A DNA stretch of 34,518 bases, from IMG/VR virus record IMGVR_UViG_3300001686_000015, positions 1 through 34,518 of that record. The stretch is one strand, 5' to 3'. Within the stretch, counting starts at the first letter, position 1. Each line of letters opens with the position of its first letter. Position numbers and translations under genes: made by a program. Positions 16,228-24,651 of this stretch are shown piece after piece. The notes beneath the pieces are model-generated. The model was given only the letters and a program-made list of their open reading frames with translations. It made no database searches and was not told the DNA's origin. The stretch comes from a virus.

Positions 16228-17162
16228 ACAAATGCCCTTGTTCTGTAAGGGTCAAGCAAAGCTTTTGTCATTGGGTCAATATAATTGTTTACGCCAATAA
16301 CACCAATTGCGCCAGAAGCCCCATAACCACCATATTGTACTGCCGTATCACCTGCTCTATATGATTTAACATTTCCATAAATTGGAAAATCAAATATCGC
16401 AAGCATGATATTTGCACAGGCTTGTTTTATTTCTGCTGGTAAATTTGCATAAGTCCATCCGGCAATATACCAGAATTGTATTTGCGTAAAATAACTAAGA
16501 TATACCCCAGAAGGAGACCATACATTCGATGTTGTACGATCATATCCGGCTAATGAAGCATTAAAAATTTCCCAGATTGGAGGGCCACCGAATGATGTCA
16601 TCGCCGCCAAAAGATTATATTCGTTTGTGGCGAAATTTCCGCTGCTTCCTCGTCTGCCATACCCATAACGACCCCGACCAGAAAGCAGTCCTACAAGCGG
16701 CCATCTCGACAATGATGTAATTGGCCTTCCTGCGGGCATTTGTTTTTCTTCAAAAATCGTCATACCAAAATCGAGCGTAGCATCTACATCATGCGAAAAC
16801 TGAACACTTTGCAATGTTAATGCTTGGCCATTTACAGCTAAAACGATGCAAGTTTCAGTTATTGAGGGCGTTCCTTTATCTAATGTAATAGCTTCGCCAT
16901 TTTGAACCTGTAAAACGCCGCCCGATACATTAACAATAACATTTGTACCTGGCGAAATACTTTGCGTAGCTATTAAAGTATAATTTGGATTTTTTATCAG
17001 CATATAACAAGGATTGCCATTTGCATCTGTCGCGTATATTAATCCTTCTTCACGTTGTAAATATCCATCAATAATAATACTCGCTTGTGTAACTTCTTGA
17101 GCTGTTGCATCAGGTACACCGTAAGCGATATAGTCAGAAGGCTCTAAATAAATGCTTCGCAT
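16224..17162 (-). CDS. head-tail adaptor protein
   Basis: A 312-residue protein starting SIYLEPSDYIAYGVPDATAQ followed by EVTQASIIIDGYLQREEGLI, the helical opening typical of gp6-type adaptors, then a beta region and a Gly/Arg/Tyr-rich segment (LLSGRGRYGYGRRGSSGNF). The C-terminal part has helix ANLPAEIKQACANIMLAIFD, again typical of adaptors, ending near LLDPYRTRAF. It sits between capsid-associated genes and the neck closure gene. It probably binds beneath the portal. Much longer than HK97 gp6 because of the central insertion. Confidence 0.65.
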   Translation of the reverse strand: MRSIYLEPSDYIAYGVPDATAQEVTQASIIIDGYLQREEGLIYATDANGNPCYMLIKNPNYTLIATQSISPGTNVIVNVSGGVLQVQNGEAITLDKGTPSITETCIVLAVNGQALTLQSVQFSHDVDATLDFGMTIFEEKQMPAGRPITSLSRWPLVGLLSGRGRYGYGRRGSSGNFATNEYNLLAAMTSFGGPPIWEIFNASLAGYDRTTSNVWSPSGVYLSYFTQIQFWYIAGWTYANLPAEIKQACANIMLAIFDFPIYGNVKSYRAGDTAVQYGGYGASGAIGVIGVNNYIDPMTKALLDPYRTRAFV

Positions 17163-17166
17163 CTAA

Positions 17167-17562
17167 TTATGAACTCTGAAAAAGAAGTGCGACATTTGTT
17201 AGGTTTGCTATAGAACCGCCGCTATTTGTGATGGTAATTTTAAGAGTTTGAGAAGGCGAAGAAGAAGAATTATTGACTACAAGCGGAGTGCCGCCTACGA
17301 CACTTGCGGTAGTGGGTGAACCCTGCGATATTGTGCCCGCTGTATCAAGATATCTTTGTATGCTAACACTCCCATCTTGATCACTTGTCACAGCAAAAGA
17401 AAATATTTTATACCCATTTGTGTATATAAGATTTGAATTTATACTAGAACTTGCATCAATAGTCGTGGCGAGCGCTAATTTTGTAGTATTAAGATAAAAT
17501 TGCAGTGATGGGCCAACATCCATCGGGGTATGCGCATCTTCTTGCGTAGTCACTGTAGTCAT
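17167..17562 (-). CDS. small beta-rich virion protein, unknown
   Basis: A 131-residue Thr/Ser-rich protein with strands such as LQFYLNTTKLALATTIDASS, FSFAVTSDQDGSVSIQRYLD and SQTLKITITNSGGSIANLTN. This looks like a jelly-roll or Ig-like structural protein and its composition matches phage decoration proteins. It lies just after the capsid gene and its terminator and overlaps 17559-17792 by four bases. No family is recognised; capsid decoration or a neck role are equally possible. Confidence 0.6.
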   Translation of the reverse strand: MTTVTTQEDAHTPMDVGPSLQFYLNTTKLALATTIDASSSINSNLIYTNGYKIFSFAVTSDQDGSVSIQRYLDTAGTISQGSPTTASVVGGTPLVVNNSSSSPSQTLKITITNSGGSIANLTNVALLFQSS

Positions 17563-17792
17563 AAGGATGCACCCTCCAAATTAATTAAAAATGTTGACGC
17601 TGCTAATTTTTTATCAATCATATACTGACCCAGTCGATCATCAACCTCTGCAACACCATACTTAAAAACTATTTCAAACATCTTTGCTTTATTTTTACTA
17701 TCTAACCACACAGAGTTTTCAGGATGGTCATTGCCAGGCTGTATAAAAAGCGTATGTGTACTTTGTGATTGAGTTTGCTTGTAAACTTTCAA
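17559..17792 (-). CDS. small hypothetical protein downstream of capsid
   Basis: A 77-residue protein reading MKVYKQTQSQSTHTLFIQPG followed by NHPENSVWLDSKNKAKMFEI and VAEVDDRLGQYMIDKKLA. The second half, VFKYGVAEVDDRLGQYMIDK, resembles a short helical module seen in many phage head-completion-region genes of unknown function. It is the first gene after the terminator following the capsid gene and overlaps the next gene by four bases. No membrane segment or metal motif is visible. Confidence 0.65.
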   Translation of the reverse strand: MKVYKQTQSQSTHTLFIQPGNDHPENSVWLDSKNKAKMFEIVFKYGVAEVDDRLGQYMIDKKLAASTFLINLEGASL

Positions 17793-17802
17793 AACCTTTC
17801 CC

Positions 17803-17838
17803 CAAAAAAAACCGCACCTGCAATTAAGAAAGTGCGGT
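17803..17838 (-). terminator. intrinsic terminator after the major capsid gene
   Basis: On the - strand a 7-bp stem ACCGCAC/GTGCGGT (17832-17838 with 17811-17817) with a 14-base loop is followed by eight Us (17803-17810 as As on the + strand). It lies 70-100 bp after the capsid stop. Such placement lets capsid message exceed that of downstream tail genes. Confidence 0.8.
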
Positions 17839-17906
17839 ATTTAAAATTTACCTATTTGATCAAAATAGTGTACATATACGTACATTAAATTAATTATTTA
17901 AATAAA

Positions 17907-18899
17907 TTAAGGACGCTGTACAGCAACAACACCGTGAGCATAAGATGGGCCTTTTGCAAGGATACAGTCAAACTTAACACCAACATATTGTCCTGTTAAA
18001 TTTCCGGTTAATCCTAATTGGAAAAGTCTAGGATTTGGATCATCGCTATCACCAGAAATGTAAGGCATCTCAATATCTTTTTCAGTCAAAATAACTGCAA
18101 AATAATTGAGGTTTCCGGCAGGAGGCGCATCAAAACCATAGAGAGCACCAGCAGCAGAAGGCAAGAATGATTCACCGATTATCGGTAATTCGCCAGCTTG
18201 CGTACGCAAGGTTTCAACTTCCACACCAGCAACAACTGTGCTTTTACCGAAAGTGATTTGCGATGCTTTTGCTTCACGATCAAGATAATCACCCAGTATA
18301 GGATTAACATAAATTGCGGTAGGTTTTGCAGCATAAGTTGTATTTGCAAATATAGAAGCAACCGCGGCTTTTAGACCATCAATTATTGAAGCTCCAGGTG
18401 CAATCGTGAATTGATTGGTGATCTGGTTTAAAAGCCCCATGTACTGAATGGTTGTTGGAGTGGTCATGCTTGTATCATTACCATTCCAAATTGCGGCGGC
18501 ACGCGTAACTTGAATACCTGAAATAATATCGTCGATATCTTTTGCAACTACATAGGCAAATTGCCCTTGTTGCTGGGTCACATCTTTATCAAATAGAGAG
18601 ATGTTAGACTGTGCAACAATAGCTTTAATATATGCAGTACGTTCGACGCGGATTGGGCCTGTTGCCGAAGGTGTAATAGCGCGAGGATCAGTAAAAGAAC
18701 CAGATGAAATTGCCGTTTGTTCAAAATAACGATGCGGATGGCCGGTTGCCTTAACTTGAGGTAAACGGTTAAGTGCTACAGACGACCGACGTACGATATC
18801 GAAAATTTCTGGTTCGTACATATTAACTTCGATTGCGCCAGTGCCCAAAAAGTCAGCAGCACCTTCTAATGCACGAAAACTACTATTTATGTTAGGCAT
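17907..18899 (-). CDS. major capsid protein
   Basis: A 330-residue protein immediately downstream of the protease-scaffold gene, overlapping it by one base. Segments include EPEIFDIVRRSSVALNRLPQ, RVERTAYIKAIVAQSNISLF, GQFAYVVAKDIDDIISGIQV and TAIYVNPILGDYLDREAKAS, in the order E-loop, spine helix and P-domain strands expected of an HK97-fold capsid protein of the DUF2184-like type. It forms the icosahedral shell. Length is normal. A terminator follows. The call rests mainly on position, size and composition plus these fold-type segments. Confidence 0.8.
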   Translation of the reverse strand: MPNINSSFRALEGAADFLGTGAIEVNMYEPEIFDIVRRSSVALNRLPQVKATGHPHRYFEQTAISSGSFTDPRAITPSATGPIRVERTAYIKAIVAQSNISLFDKDVTQQQGQFAYVVAKDIDDIISGIQVTRAAAIWNGNDTSMTTPTTIQYMGLLNQITNQFTIAPGASIIDGLKAAVASIFANTTYAAKPTAIYVNPILGDYLDREAKASQITFGKSTVVAGVEVETLRTQAGELPIIGESFLPSAAGALYGFDAPPAGNLNYFAVILTEKDIEMPYISGDSDDPNPRLFQLGLTGNLTGQYVGVKFDCILAKGPSYAHGVVAVQRP

Positions 18900-20251
18900 T
18901 AATTTACTCCTTCAATTGCGTTTGACATCATCATGCTTGCTTTTAATGCGATGCGCTGAAGACGGGGAATACCAGGTGTTTTATCTAAAGCAGCATCCAA
19001 TTCATGCACTGATATTTTGTTTGTATCAGTTGGATTTAGTCCGGCTTTTGTTAAAATAGATAAAACCCCCTTAGGCAATGTTTTTCTCTCAGGAGCTGCG
19101 CCAGCATCTAGATTTGCCTTTTTTAAATCGTTGATCTGGGTTGTTAAACCTTCAATCATTGATTTAAGTTCATCATTTTTTTTGTCTCCCTCTTCTTCTT
19201 TTTTATCAGCAGCGCCGTGCATCCAATCATTAACCTGATAAACGTGCGGCAATTTTCCAAGTGCAGCCTCGGCTTCCATTGAATCAGCCATGCCATGTAA
19301 AATTGCAACGTGGCCGCCTTTAGGGTGCATACCCATACCGGCAGCACACATAGAAGCAGCAGCAGCGCGCAATCTATCTGCATGTTCTTTTACTATATGA
19401 CCAACACCAGCAGCCTTTAATTTCTTTTCTTCGTCTTCTTCCTTCCCTTTTGCAGTTAGCGCAGTAATTTGCGCTCCCATCTCTTCAATCTTTGTCATCA
19501 AAGCTTGAACGTTTTCATCACTCATAAGTTTCTCCGCTTTAGCCGATAAGGCTGTGGTTGTATAGGCAGCTTTGTCTTTTTGTAAGACAGCCGCTCCAGT
19601 AAAAACGCAGTAATCAATGACCAGGGGGTTTTCATCCAGAGACCGCAATCGCGTTTGTGCTTCAAAAGAAAAGCCCAGAGATGCTTTATCAGCTTGGATG
19701 CGTCTAACTTCGTCAGGAAAGTCCGCGCCGTAAAAAAATCCTGCAATGTGTATCGCATTGCCTTGTATTGTTGCTTCGGTTATTAATCCGATTTTGTTTT
19801 GTGAATCGTGACCGTCTAAGGAAGGTGTGAAATCTACAGCCATACCTAAAAGACTTGATAAAGCTTTCTCAGCAATTAGTTTTGGTAAAATCACGCACTT
19901 ACCCATGCTGCCGCCGAGAGGCGCATCACTAGGCTGATCAAGTCTTGTTAAAATTCCACTGAAAGGTGTTTTATTTGGATGATCTTTAACGTCTGGCATT
20001 TCAATTGCCATCGCCTCTAAGCGTAAAGCTTGGGCGTGCCATTCATCAGTATTAATTCCTAATTCATTCGCTTTACGTAAAATTTTATTACGCGCAGTTT
20101 TTCTTTCTTCGTCTGATAATCCTTGGGTGCGATCAACCATTTTCCACGCCATTTTTACGTGAGTTGCGTCATGTATCGGCAATGCACGTTTTTCAGGCAC
20201 AGCAAAGCTACTAGACGGGAGTGCATCCCGTTCTTGAGTTGTAAGAGCCAT
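18899..20251 (-). CDS. prohead protease fused to scaffold
   Basis: A 450-residue protein. Residues 10-75 form a helical domain (SFAVPEKRALPIHDATHVKM) like the DUF6582-type module found on phage proteases. Residues 90-235 are the protease: MAVDFTPSLDGHDSQNKIGL with His148 and later ADKASLGFSFE with Ser195, the His-Ser pair expected for S78-like maturation proteases. Residues 240-450 are Lys/Glu/Ala-rich and helical, including coiled-coil stretches (NVQALMTKIEEMGAQITALT; KSMIEGLTTQINDLKKANL), fitting a scaffold. It precedes and overlaps the capsid gene by one base. It assembles and then cleaves the prohead. Confidence 0.8.
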   Translation of the reverse strand: MALTTQERDALPSSSFAVPEKRALPIHDATHVKMAWKMVDRTQGLSDEERKTARNKILRKANELGINTDEWHAQALRLEAMAIEMPDVKDHPNKTPFSGILTRLDQPSDAPLGGSMGKCVILPKLIAEKALSSLLGMAVDFTPSLDGHDSQNKIGLITEATIQGNAIHIAGFFYGADFPDEVRRIQADKASLGFSFEAQTRLRSLDENPLVIDYCVFTGAAVLQKDKAAYTTTALSAKAEKLMSDENVQALMTKIEEMGAQITALTAKGKEEDEEKKLKAAGVGHIVKEHADRLRAAAASMCAAGMGMHPKGGHVAILHGMADSMEAEAALGKLPHVYQVNDWMHGAADKKEEEGDKKNDELKSMIEGLTTQINDLKKANLDAGAAPERKTLPKGVLSILTKAGLNPTDTNKISVHELDAALDKTPGIPRLQRIALKASMMMSNAIEGVN

Positions 20252-20273
20252 TATTTAAATCCGATAAATGTTT

Positions 20274-20516
20274 TTAAAATACCGACGGAGTAGCGTTGCG
20301 TGATAAATCAGATAATAAGCTTGAGCAAGTAATTTTTTGATCTAAAACAGACAAGCAAGGTTCTCTTACAAAAAGAGGGTAATTAATATATTGACCATTA
20401 TTAACCGTAATTTCTTCCACCTTTTTCTTAATAATTTCTCATTGTTCTTTGCTTGGAGTTCCGTTGATTGCGTGAGAAAAGCCATCAAACCATGCTTTAA
20501 ACTCTGAAGTAGTCAT
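20274..20516 (-). pseudogene. small phage gene interrupted by one in-frame TGA
   Basis: On the - strand an ATG at 20514-20516, two bases after the stop of 20519-21007, opens a frame MTTSEFKAWFDGFSHAINGT, PSKEQ, then TGA (20439-20441, codon 26), then EIIKKKVEEITVNNGQYINY and so on to TAA at 20274-20276. Both halves are in the same frame and read as one coherent 80-codon protein; the "FKAWFDGF...TKEQW.xIxxKI" pattern, with Trp at the interrupted point, is a type of small conserved phage protein I recognise only loosely. A single TGG to TGA change explains it. It could be a pseudogene, a sequencing error or a read-through gene. Confidence 0.7.
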
Positions 20517-20518
20517 GT

Positions 20519-21007
20519 TTAGCATTTTAAAATCTTCCCGTTTTTTAAAATAATACTAATAAAAAGTTTTGCTTCGCCGCTTAAATGCGTAAATGTATGA
20601 TTAAGATCAGATAAAATCGCACTTACCTTGTGAAGTTCTGAGGCTAGATAGTGATTTCCAACCTTAGTGGCATTATTGATATACGCTTCGATTTCGTCTA
20701 AGGCATAATCATATTCTATCTTTTTAATTTTTATCGGTTCGTTAAGTTTATCTTCATTACTTTCAATGTAAGTTATTTCATCAAAAGCAACAGATGAAGA
20801 ATCTTCATCGGTAATTTTTATTTTTATTTCGGGTTTAACGTATAATTTATTAACTTCCTGCTCGGTTTCTACTTCTAACCTATCAAGAACTTCTAATATT
20901 TCATCACCAGTCTCATTTTTAACAGACGATAAAATAACTTCTTTTTCAGTTGATTCTATTAATTCACTTGATTCACTTTTTGATTTAGCGCGATCTTTCT
21001 TTGACAT
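20519..21007 (-). CDS. acidic hypothetical protein in the head region
   Basis: A 162-residue protein with a highly charged, Ser/Glu/Lys-rich N-terminal 100 residues (KKDRAKSKSESSELIESTEK, EVLDRLEVETEQEVNKLYVK) and a C-terminal helical part (YALDEIEAYINNATKVGNHY, ASELHKVSAILSDLNHTFTH). No family is recognised. It lies between the repeat-rich protein and the broken small gene within the head module. A head-assembly or scaffold-type accessory role is possible from its acidic helical character, but this is a guess. Confidence 0.6.
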   Translation of the reverse strand: MSKKDRAKSKSESSELIESTEKEVILSSVKNETGDEILEVLDRLEVETEQEVNKLYVKPEIKIKITDEDSSSVAFDEITYIESNEDKLNEPIKIKKIEYDYALDEIEAYINNATKVGNHYLASELHKVSAILSDLNHTFTHLSGEAKLFISIILKNGKILKC

Positions 21008-21017
21008 AATCTACTCC

Positions 21018-22484
21018 TTAACTTACAACCAAAACATCAATCAATCCGGCTGCAATTGTGCCACCGCTTACTGGTGTTAAAATGACATCAAAGCCAGTCG
21101 CGGTTTTGCTAGAATCTGCAACATGCCAGAAACATTCTTGCTGTGGATTAACGAAAACAGAATAGTTATCTGATAAATCAGCGGTTGTACCAAAACTTAT
21201 CGAAGTTGTTACAGGATTATTTGTTTGGCTGCCCAATGTAATTGTTCCAGCGCCACCACCTGTGCTGCCTCCACCTGTCACTGTGATTGCAGAGCCACTA
21301 TCGTACAAAGTACCGGCCGAACTTACCGCGATTGAAGTTAATCCATAAAGCGGGGTAAGCGTTACGCCTGTCCCTGAACCCGAGGAGGTGGTTGAAATTG
21401 GGTTAGAGGCAAGAACCGTTAAATCTCCAGGAGTGGAAACAGTAAACCCTAAGAGACCATATAAAGCGGTGTTAAACGTAGCGCCTGTGCCAGAACCTGA
21501 AGTGCTAGCTTGAGTGAAAGATGATGCGTTTGTTTGATATATTCCTGGGGTTGTAATGGTGAATGTATTAACACCATAAACAATTGTATTAAATGTAGCG
21601 CCTGTACCGCTTCCCGACGTGGCAAACTGTGTGAACGTAGACGCGTTTGTTGTATAAGAACCTGCTGTCGAAACAGTCAATGTCAGTACACCGAAAAGAG
21701 CTGTATTAAAGGTCGCGCCAGTTCCTGATCCGCTCGTGGAAGCTTGCGTGAACGTCGTACTTAAAACAGTATAATCGCCAGGCGTAGATATATGGAAAGT
21801 CGCCACAGCACCAGAAGAAACTGTATCAACCGTGATAACTGCCGCTGTACCCGTTCCTCCAGCTAAAGTAATCGTATCACCAGGCGCATAACCTGAACCA
21901 CCAGCATTTTTAGCAACACTTACCAACTGCGCATGAGTTACTGTAAATATAGCTTTTGTCGCACCAGCGCCACCGGCAACGGTAATAGTATCGTTAATTG
22001 CATACCCCGAACCTGCGGTCAAAACTGCTTTACTGATGACTTTTGTGGTTGCAACAGTGAGAATTGCAGCGGCGGTGAAAACGCCTCCTGCCAATGTGAT
22101 AGTGTCAGTTGGTGCGTATAAGGTACCCGCAGCGTTTACAGCAGCGCTCACAAGTTTTGTCGTACTGATAGTTAATATTGGCTCTGTACCCGTGCCACTG
22201 CTAAAAGTTATGGTATCGCCAGGCGCGTAACCTGTGCCCACAGCGGTGATTCCGGTTGTAGATAAAGCTTTCATATGTGGGACAAGAGTAGCACCCGAAC
22301 CATGCCCCGATGTGCCGATTGTTGGCAGCGTTGCATAACTACCAGCAGCGGTCACAGCGACAGATGCTATAACACCAGGACTGCCTAAGTTTACTGCGTT
22401 CGCTTGCATACCCATTATGACGCGATCGGTGTATTTAAAATTTGATTTGTCTACTAATTCAACATCATGGACTTGCAATGGCAT
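21018..22484 (-). CDS. repeat-rich probable head fibre / decoration protein
   Basis: A 488-residue protein with only a short unique N-terminus (PLQVHDVELVDKSNFKYTDR) and a C-terminal domain (SVFVNPQQECFWHVADSSKT, GFDVILTPVSGGTIAAGLID). Between them are Gly/Thr/Ser/Ala repeats of two kinds: type A, about 36 residues with GSGYAPGDTITLAGGTGTAA, four or more copies at about residues 60-210; type B, about 39 residues with FTQASTSGSGTGATFNTALF, about four copies at 210-370. Such glycine-rich repeats with a capsid-like end domain suggest an exposed head fibre or decoration protein. It is preceded by a terminator. Its DNA repeats are diverged, so old. Confidence 0.6.
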   Translation of the reverse strand: MPLQVHDVELVDKSNFKYTDRVIMGMQANAVNLGSPGVIASVAVTAAGSYATLPTIGTSGHGSGATLVPHMKALSTTGITAVGTGYAPGDTITFSSGTGTEPILTISTTKLVSAAVNAAGTLYAPTDTITLAGGVFTAAAILTVATTKVISKAVLTAGSGYAINDTITVAGGAGATKAIFTVTHAQLVSVAKNAGGSGYAPGDTITLAGGTGTAAVITVDTVSSGAVATFHISTPGDYTVLSTTFTQASTSGSGTGATFNTALFGVLTLTVSTAGSYTTNASTFTQFATSGSGTGATFNTIVYGVNTFTITTPGIYQTNASSFTQASTSGSGTGATFNTALYGLLGFTVSTPGDLTVLASNPISTTSSGSGTGVTLTPLYGLTSIAVSSAGTLYDSGSAITVTGGGSTGGGAGTITLGSQTNNPVTTSISFGTTADLSDNYSVFVNPQQECFWHVADSSKTATGFDVILTPVSGGTIAAGLIDVLVVS

Positions 22485-22525
22485 TTTATGTCTCCAGTTA
22501 AAACATTTAGGGTAAAATTCAGGCG

Positions 22526-22551
22526 AAAAAAAACCCGCGCGCGGCGGGTTT
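22526..22551 (-). terminator. intrinsic terminator before the repeat-rich gene
   Basis: Stem AAACCCGC/GCGGGTTT (22531-22538 with 22544-22551 on the + strand), loop of five bases, with eight Us after it on the - strand transcript (22526-22533). The 21-bp hairpin is identical to the one at 15016-15036. It lies between 22658-23017 and 21018-22484. The rest of the 170-bp gap shows no further gene. Confidence 0.85.
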
Positions 22552-22657
22552 GTGTATGTGCTAAAAGCTAGGTTTTTGGAGTTTTTATGCCCAGTAAAAG
22601 ATTTATAAAGCCTTTTAAAAAAGACTCTATTGACTATCGAAAATTACAACAATGCCA

Positions 22658-23017
22658 TCAATTTGATTTTGTTATGACACAAGATTTATTTCGGTGGACG
22701 GATATGGACTCGGTGGACGGATATGGACAATGAATACTTCCACCAACTGAAGCAACGCAAACAGAGGCAATGTTCTCAGAATATATATGCACATTAACCT
22801 GAAGCGTGCTTGGTGGAGATTTTACGCCTGATCTTCCCAATGGAGGTTTTGAAGTATCCAAACGCCCTATGGGAGTATATCCACCATATTTATAATCTTT
22901 ATCCATATTTAACCTCTTTATAAATTTTTTACGGATTTTAAAAAGTTTATTTAATCTTGCTTTCTCTTTATTGCTGCCCCATTGGGCAGTGCCGATCACG
23001 TTAATATTGTTAGTCAT
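22658..23017 (-). CDS. hypothetical protein with altered C-terminus
   Basis: A 119-residue basic protein (TNNINVIGTAQWGSNKEKAR, LNKLFKIRKKFIKRLNMDKD, then KYGGYTPIGRLDTSKPPLGR). The Lys/Arg-rich centre followed by a Gly/Pro-rich linker suggests nucleic-acid or wall binding but no family is recognised. The last about 18 residues come from a 19-bp tandem duplication at 22691-22728, which shifts the frame: with one copy the protein would end CPYPSTEINLVS. Its start overlaps the stop of 23010-23282 by eight bases. Lies among the small genes between portal and head fibre. Confidence 0.6.
   Translation of the reverse strand: MTNNINVIGTAQWGSNKEKARLNKLFKIRKKFIKRLNMDKDYKYGGYTPIGRLDTSKPPLGRSGVKSPPSTLQVNVHIYSENIASVCVASVGGSIHCPYPSTESISVHRNKSCVITKSN
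22691..22728. repeat. 19-bp perfect tandem repeat in a coding region
   Basis: The 19-base unit TCGGTGGACGGATATGGAC is present twice in direct succession, 22691-22709 and 22710-22728. Because 19 is not a multiple of three, the duplication changes the reading frame of the gene it sits in (22658-23017). Perfect identity points to a recent event. Confidence 0.95.
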
Positions 23018-23282
23018 TTTTTTCTTCTTTTAAAATTTTTAATTTATCGGAATATGGATATGCGTTTATACCATTTCCAACAGAAATATTGACATTTGGC
23101 GCAATGCGAAATGCTATTATTTTCCCGTTATGATCTCTTTCAACGGTAATTTTTGCCTTACTCATAGGAATATCCGCATCACCAAAATCGTGAGTAGGAA
23201 ATAAGTCGCGAATATCACCCTCAATAGTGTCTATCTTATGATAATAATCTGGGTTATTAAAAACTTTCGATGCTTCATCCAT
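23010..23282 (-). CDS. small hypothetical protein downstream of portal
   Basis: A 90-residue protein containing FPTHDFGDADIPMSKAKITV and DHNGKIIAFRIAPNVNISVG. It overlaps the next gene by eight bases and follows the portal with a 26-base gap. The pattern of two beta strands around a "NGKI" turn is common in small phage proteins, but no family is recognised. Its position between portal and head fibre suggests a head-related role. Confidence 0.6.
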   Translation of the reverse strand: MDEASKVFNNPDYYHKIDTIEGDIRDLFPTHDFGDADIPMSKAKITVERDHNGKIIAFRIAPNVNISVGNGINAYPYSDKLKILKEEKND

Positions 23283-23308
23283 TTTTTAGCCCTCAATACG
23301 AGGCTATA

Positions 23309-24646
23309 TTATGAATCATCCGAATTTTTTTGGCTATCTGGTTGTGCTGGCTGCGTCTTATAATTATCTGGCAAGTCTTTATCATCAATGACTTTTGACC
23401 CCCGCGCAGCAGATATAGCAATCTGAACATCTGCTTCTTTAAGATTTGCCCATTGATCATCACTCGGGGGTTCGCCAAGCTTCTCTCGTATTTCGTTGGG
23501 AGTAAACACATTATTTTTGTAGTATTTATCATAAATATTTGCAGTTGCTTCTTCATCTTCGCGATCAAGTCCAACAAATTTAAAGCAAAGACTATAACAC
23601 CCCAGTCTTCGATGAATTGCTTCACGCGTAAAATATGATGCTATTGTATTTGCTTTAGGCTTAATTGCAGAGTCCCAGTCACGATCTTCTGAAACTTCCG
23701 CCGTGCTTCGATTAACGTCAGATTCAACACCTAAATTTTGCGGGCTTAAATCAAAGGCAACTGCAATTTCACGATATAAAGTTTGCTGATATTCAAGATA
23801 AAGCGCTTTATCATCGCCAGTGTGTAAATTTATTGAATCAGGCTTATCTATACCGCCGATGATGGGCATTATTCCCTGCCCTTCTATTTCATTTCTCCAA
23901 TAGTTTCTGAACGTTCTAAGGACTGCCTCATCTGCTGTGCCTGCATACAACAAAATCCTTGGCTGGGCGTTGCTTGCCACATTTCCCGCGTAATCAGCAG
24001 CACCAAGTTGACGATTAATAGTATTAAAAGCAATTTCGAGTGGCCCATAACCGTAGGGAGTCTCAGACGAAGGATTAGCTTTAATATAAATGAGTTCATC
24101 GTTTGAAAGTTCTACGCCTTGATAAACACCGATATTGTTATATCCAAGTGTCTGAATATAACGAGACTCATTTCTTCCACCGCCCCACCCTGGAAATATC
24201 TTGATGCTTTGGGCATCGACAGGCCACATCCACAATGGCCTGTCTGGATTGCCGCTGAGTTGTTGTTCGATACACCCTGCACCAAAAACAAGTAAGTCTT
24301 CAATCACAGCCTCCAAAAACGAAATAGTGTTATCGTCAGTATTTGGATGCAAGAAGCACTCGGTAATCGATGCAATTTGTTTTTCTAATGTTTTGTTAAG
24401 CTTAACACCTTTTACTGGCGCAATCTCCCATTGCAAATGCGCAATGGGATTTTTAATTGCATTAATAGCACGCCTGGCATAAGGCGTACGTGAAAAATAC
24501 CGCAGGTTGGGTGGTGTCGGCTTAAATGTCACTTTGCGGTTAAGCGTACCGCCCAATTGCATAAGACGCGGATAAATATCTGTATCGCGCTTCGGGATAT
24601 TTTTTTTGCGACCGCCTAATAATTGTAATTTATCCCAAAATCCCAT
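23309..24646 (-). CDS. portal protein (HK97-like)
   Basis: A 445-residue protein with segments of HK97-type portals: YFSRTPYARRAINAIKNPIA near residue 55, SFLEAVIEDLLVFGAGCIEQ, LSNDELIYIKANPSSETPYG and LEYQQTLYREIAVAFDLSPQ followed by NLGVESDVNRSTAEVSEDRD. The GYGPLEiAxxxIN motif and the "aFdlsPqnLG" helix-turn are family marks. The dodecameric ring is the packaging motor's docking site and DNA exit. C-terminus is Asp/Gln/Ser-rich and disordered. Gene follows the terminase large subunit by five bases, the standard order. Confidence 0.88.
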   Translation of the reverse strand: MGFWDKLQLLGGRKKNIPKRDTDIYPRLMQLGGTLNRKVTFKPTPPNLRYFSRTPYARRAINAIKNPIAHLQWEIAPVKGVKLNKTLEKQIASITECFLHPNTDDNTISFLEAVIEDLLVFGAGCIEQQLSGNPDRPLWMWPVDAQSIKIFPGWGGGRNESRYIQTLGYNNIGVYQGVELSNDELIYIKANPSSETPYGYGPLEIAFNTINRQLGAADYAGNVASNAQPRILLYAGTADEAVLRTFRNYWRNEIEGQGIMPIIGGIDKPDSINLHTGDDKALYLEYQQTLYREIAVAFDLSPQNLGVESDVNRSTAEVSEDRDWDSAIKPKANTIASYFTREAIHRRLGCYSLCFKFVGLDREDEEATANIYDKYYKNNVFTPNEIREKLGEPPSDDQWANLKEADVQIAISAARGSKVIDDKDLPDNYKTQPAQPDSQKNSDDS

Positions 24647-24651
24647 ACTTT

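Noticed and set aside
20439-20441. UGA recoded as Trp throughout the phage
   Set aside because: TGA is the working stop in several ATGA overlaps (12171, 28724, 30075, 32397) and TGG is used normally.
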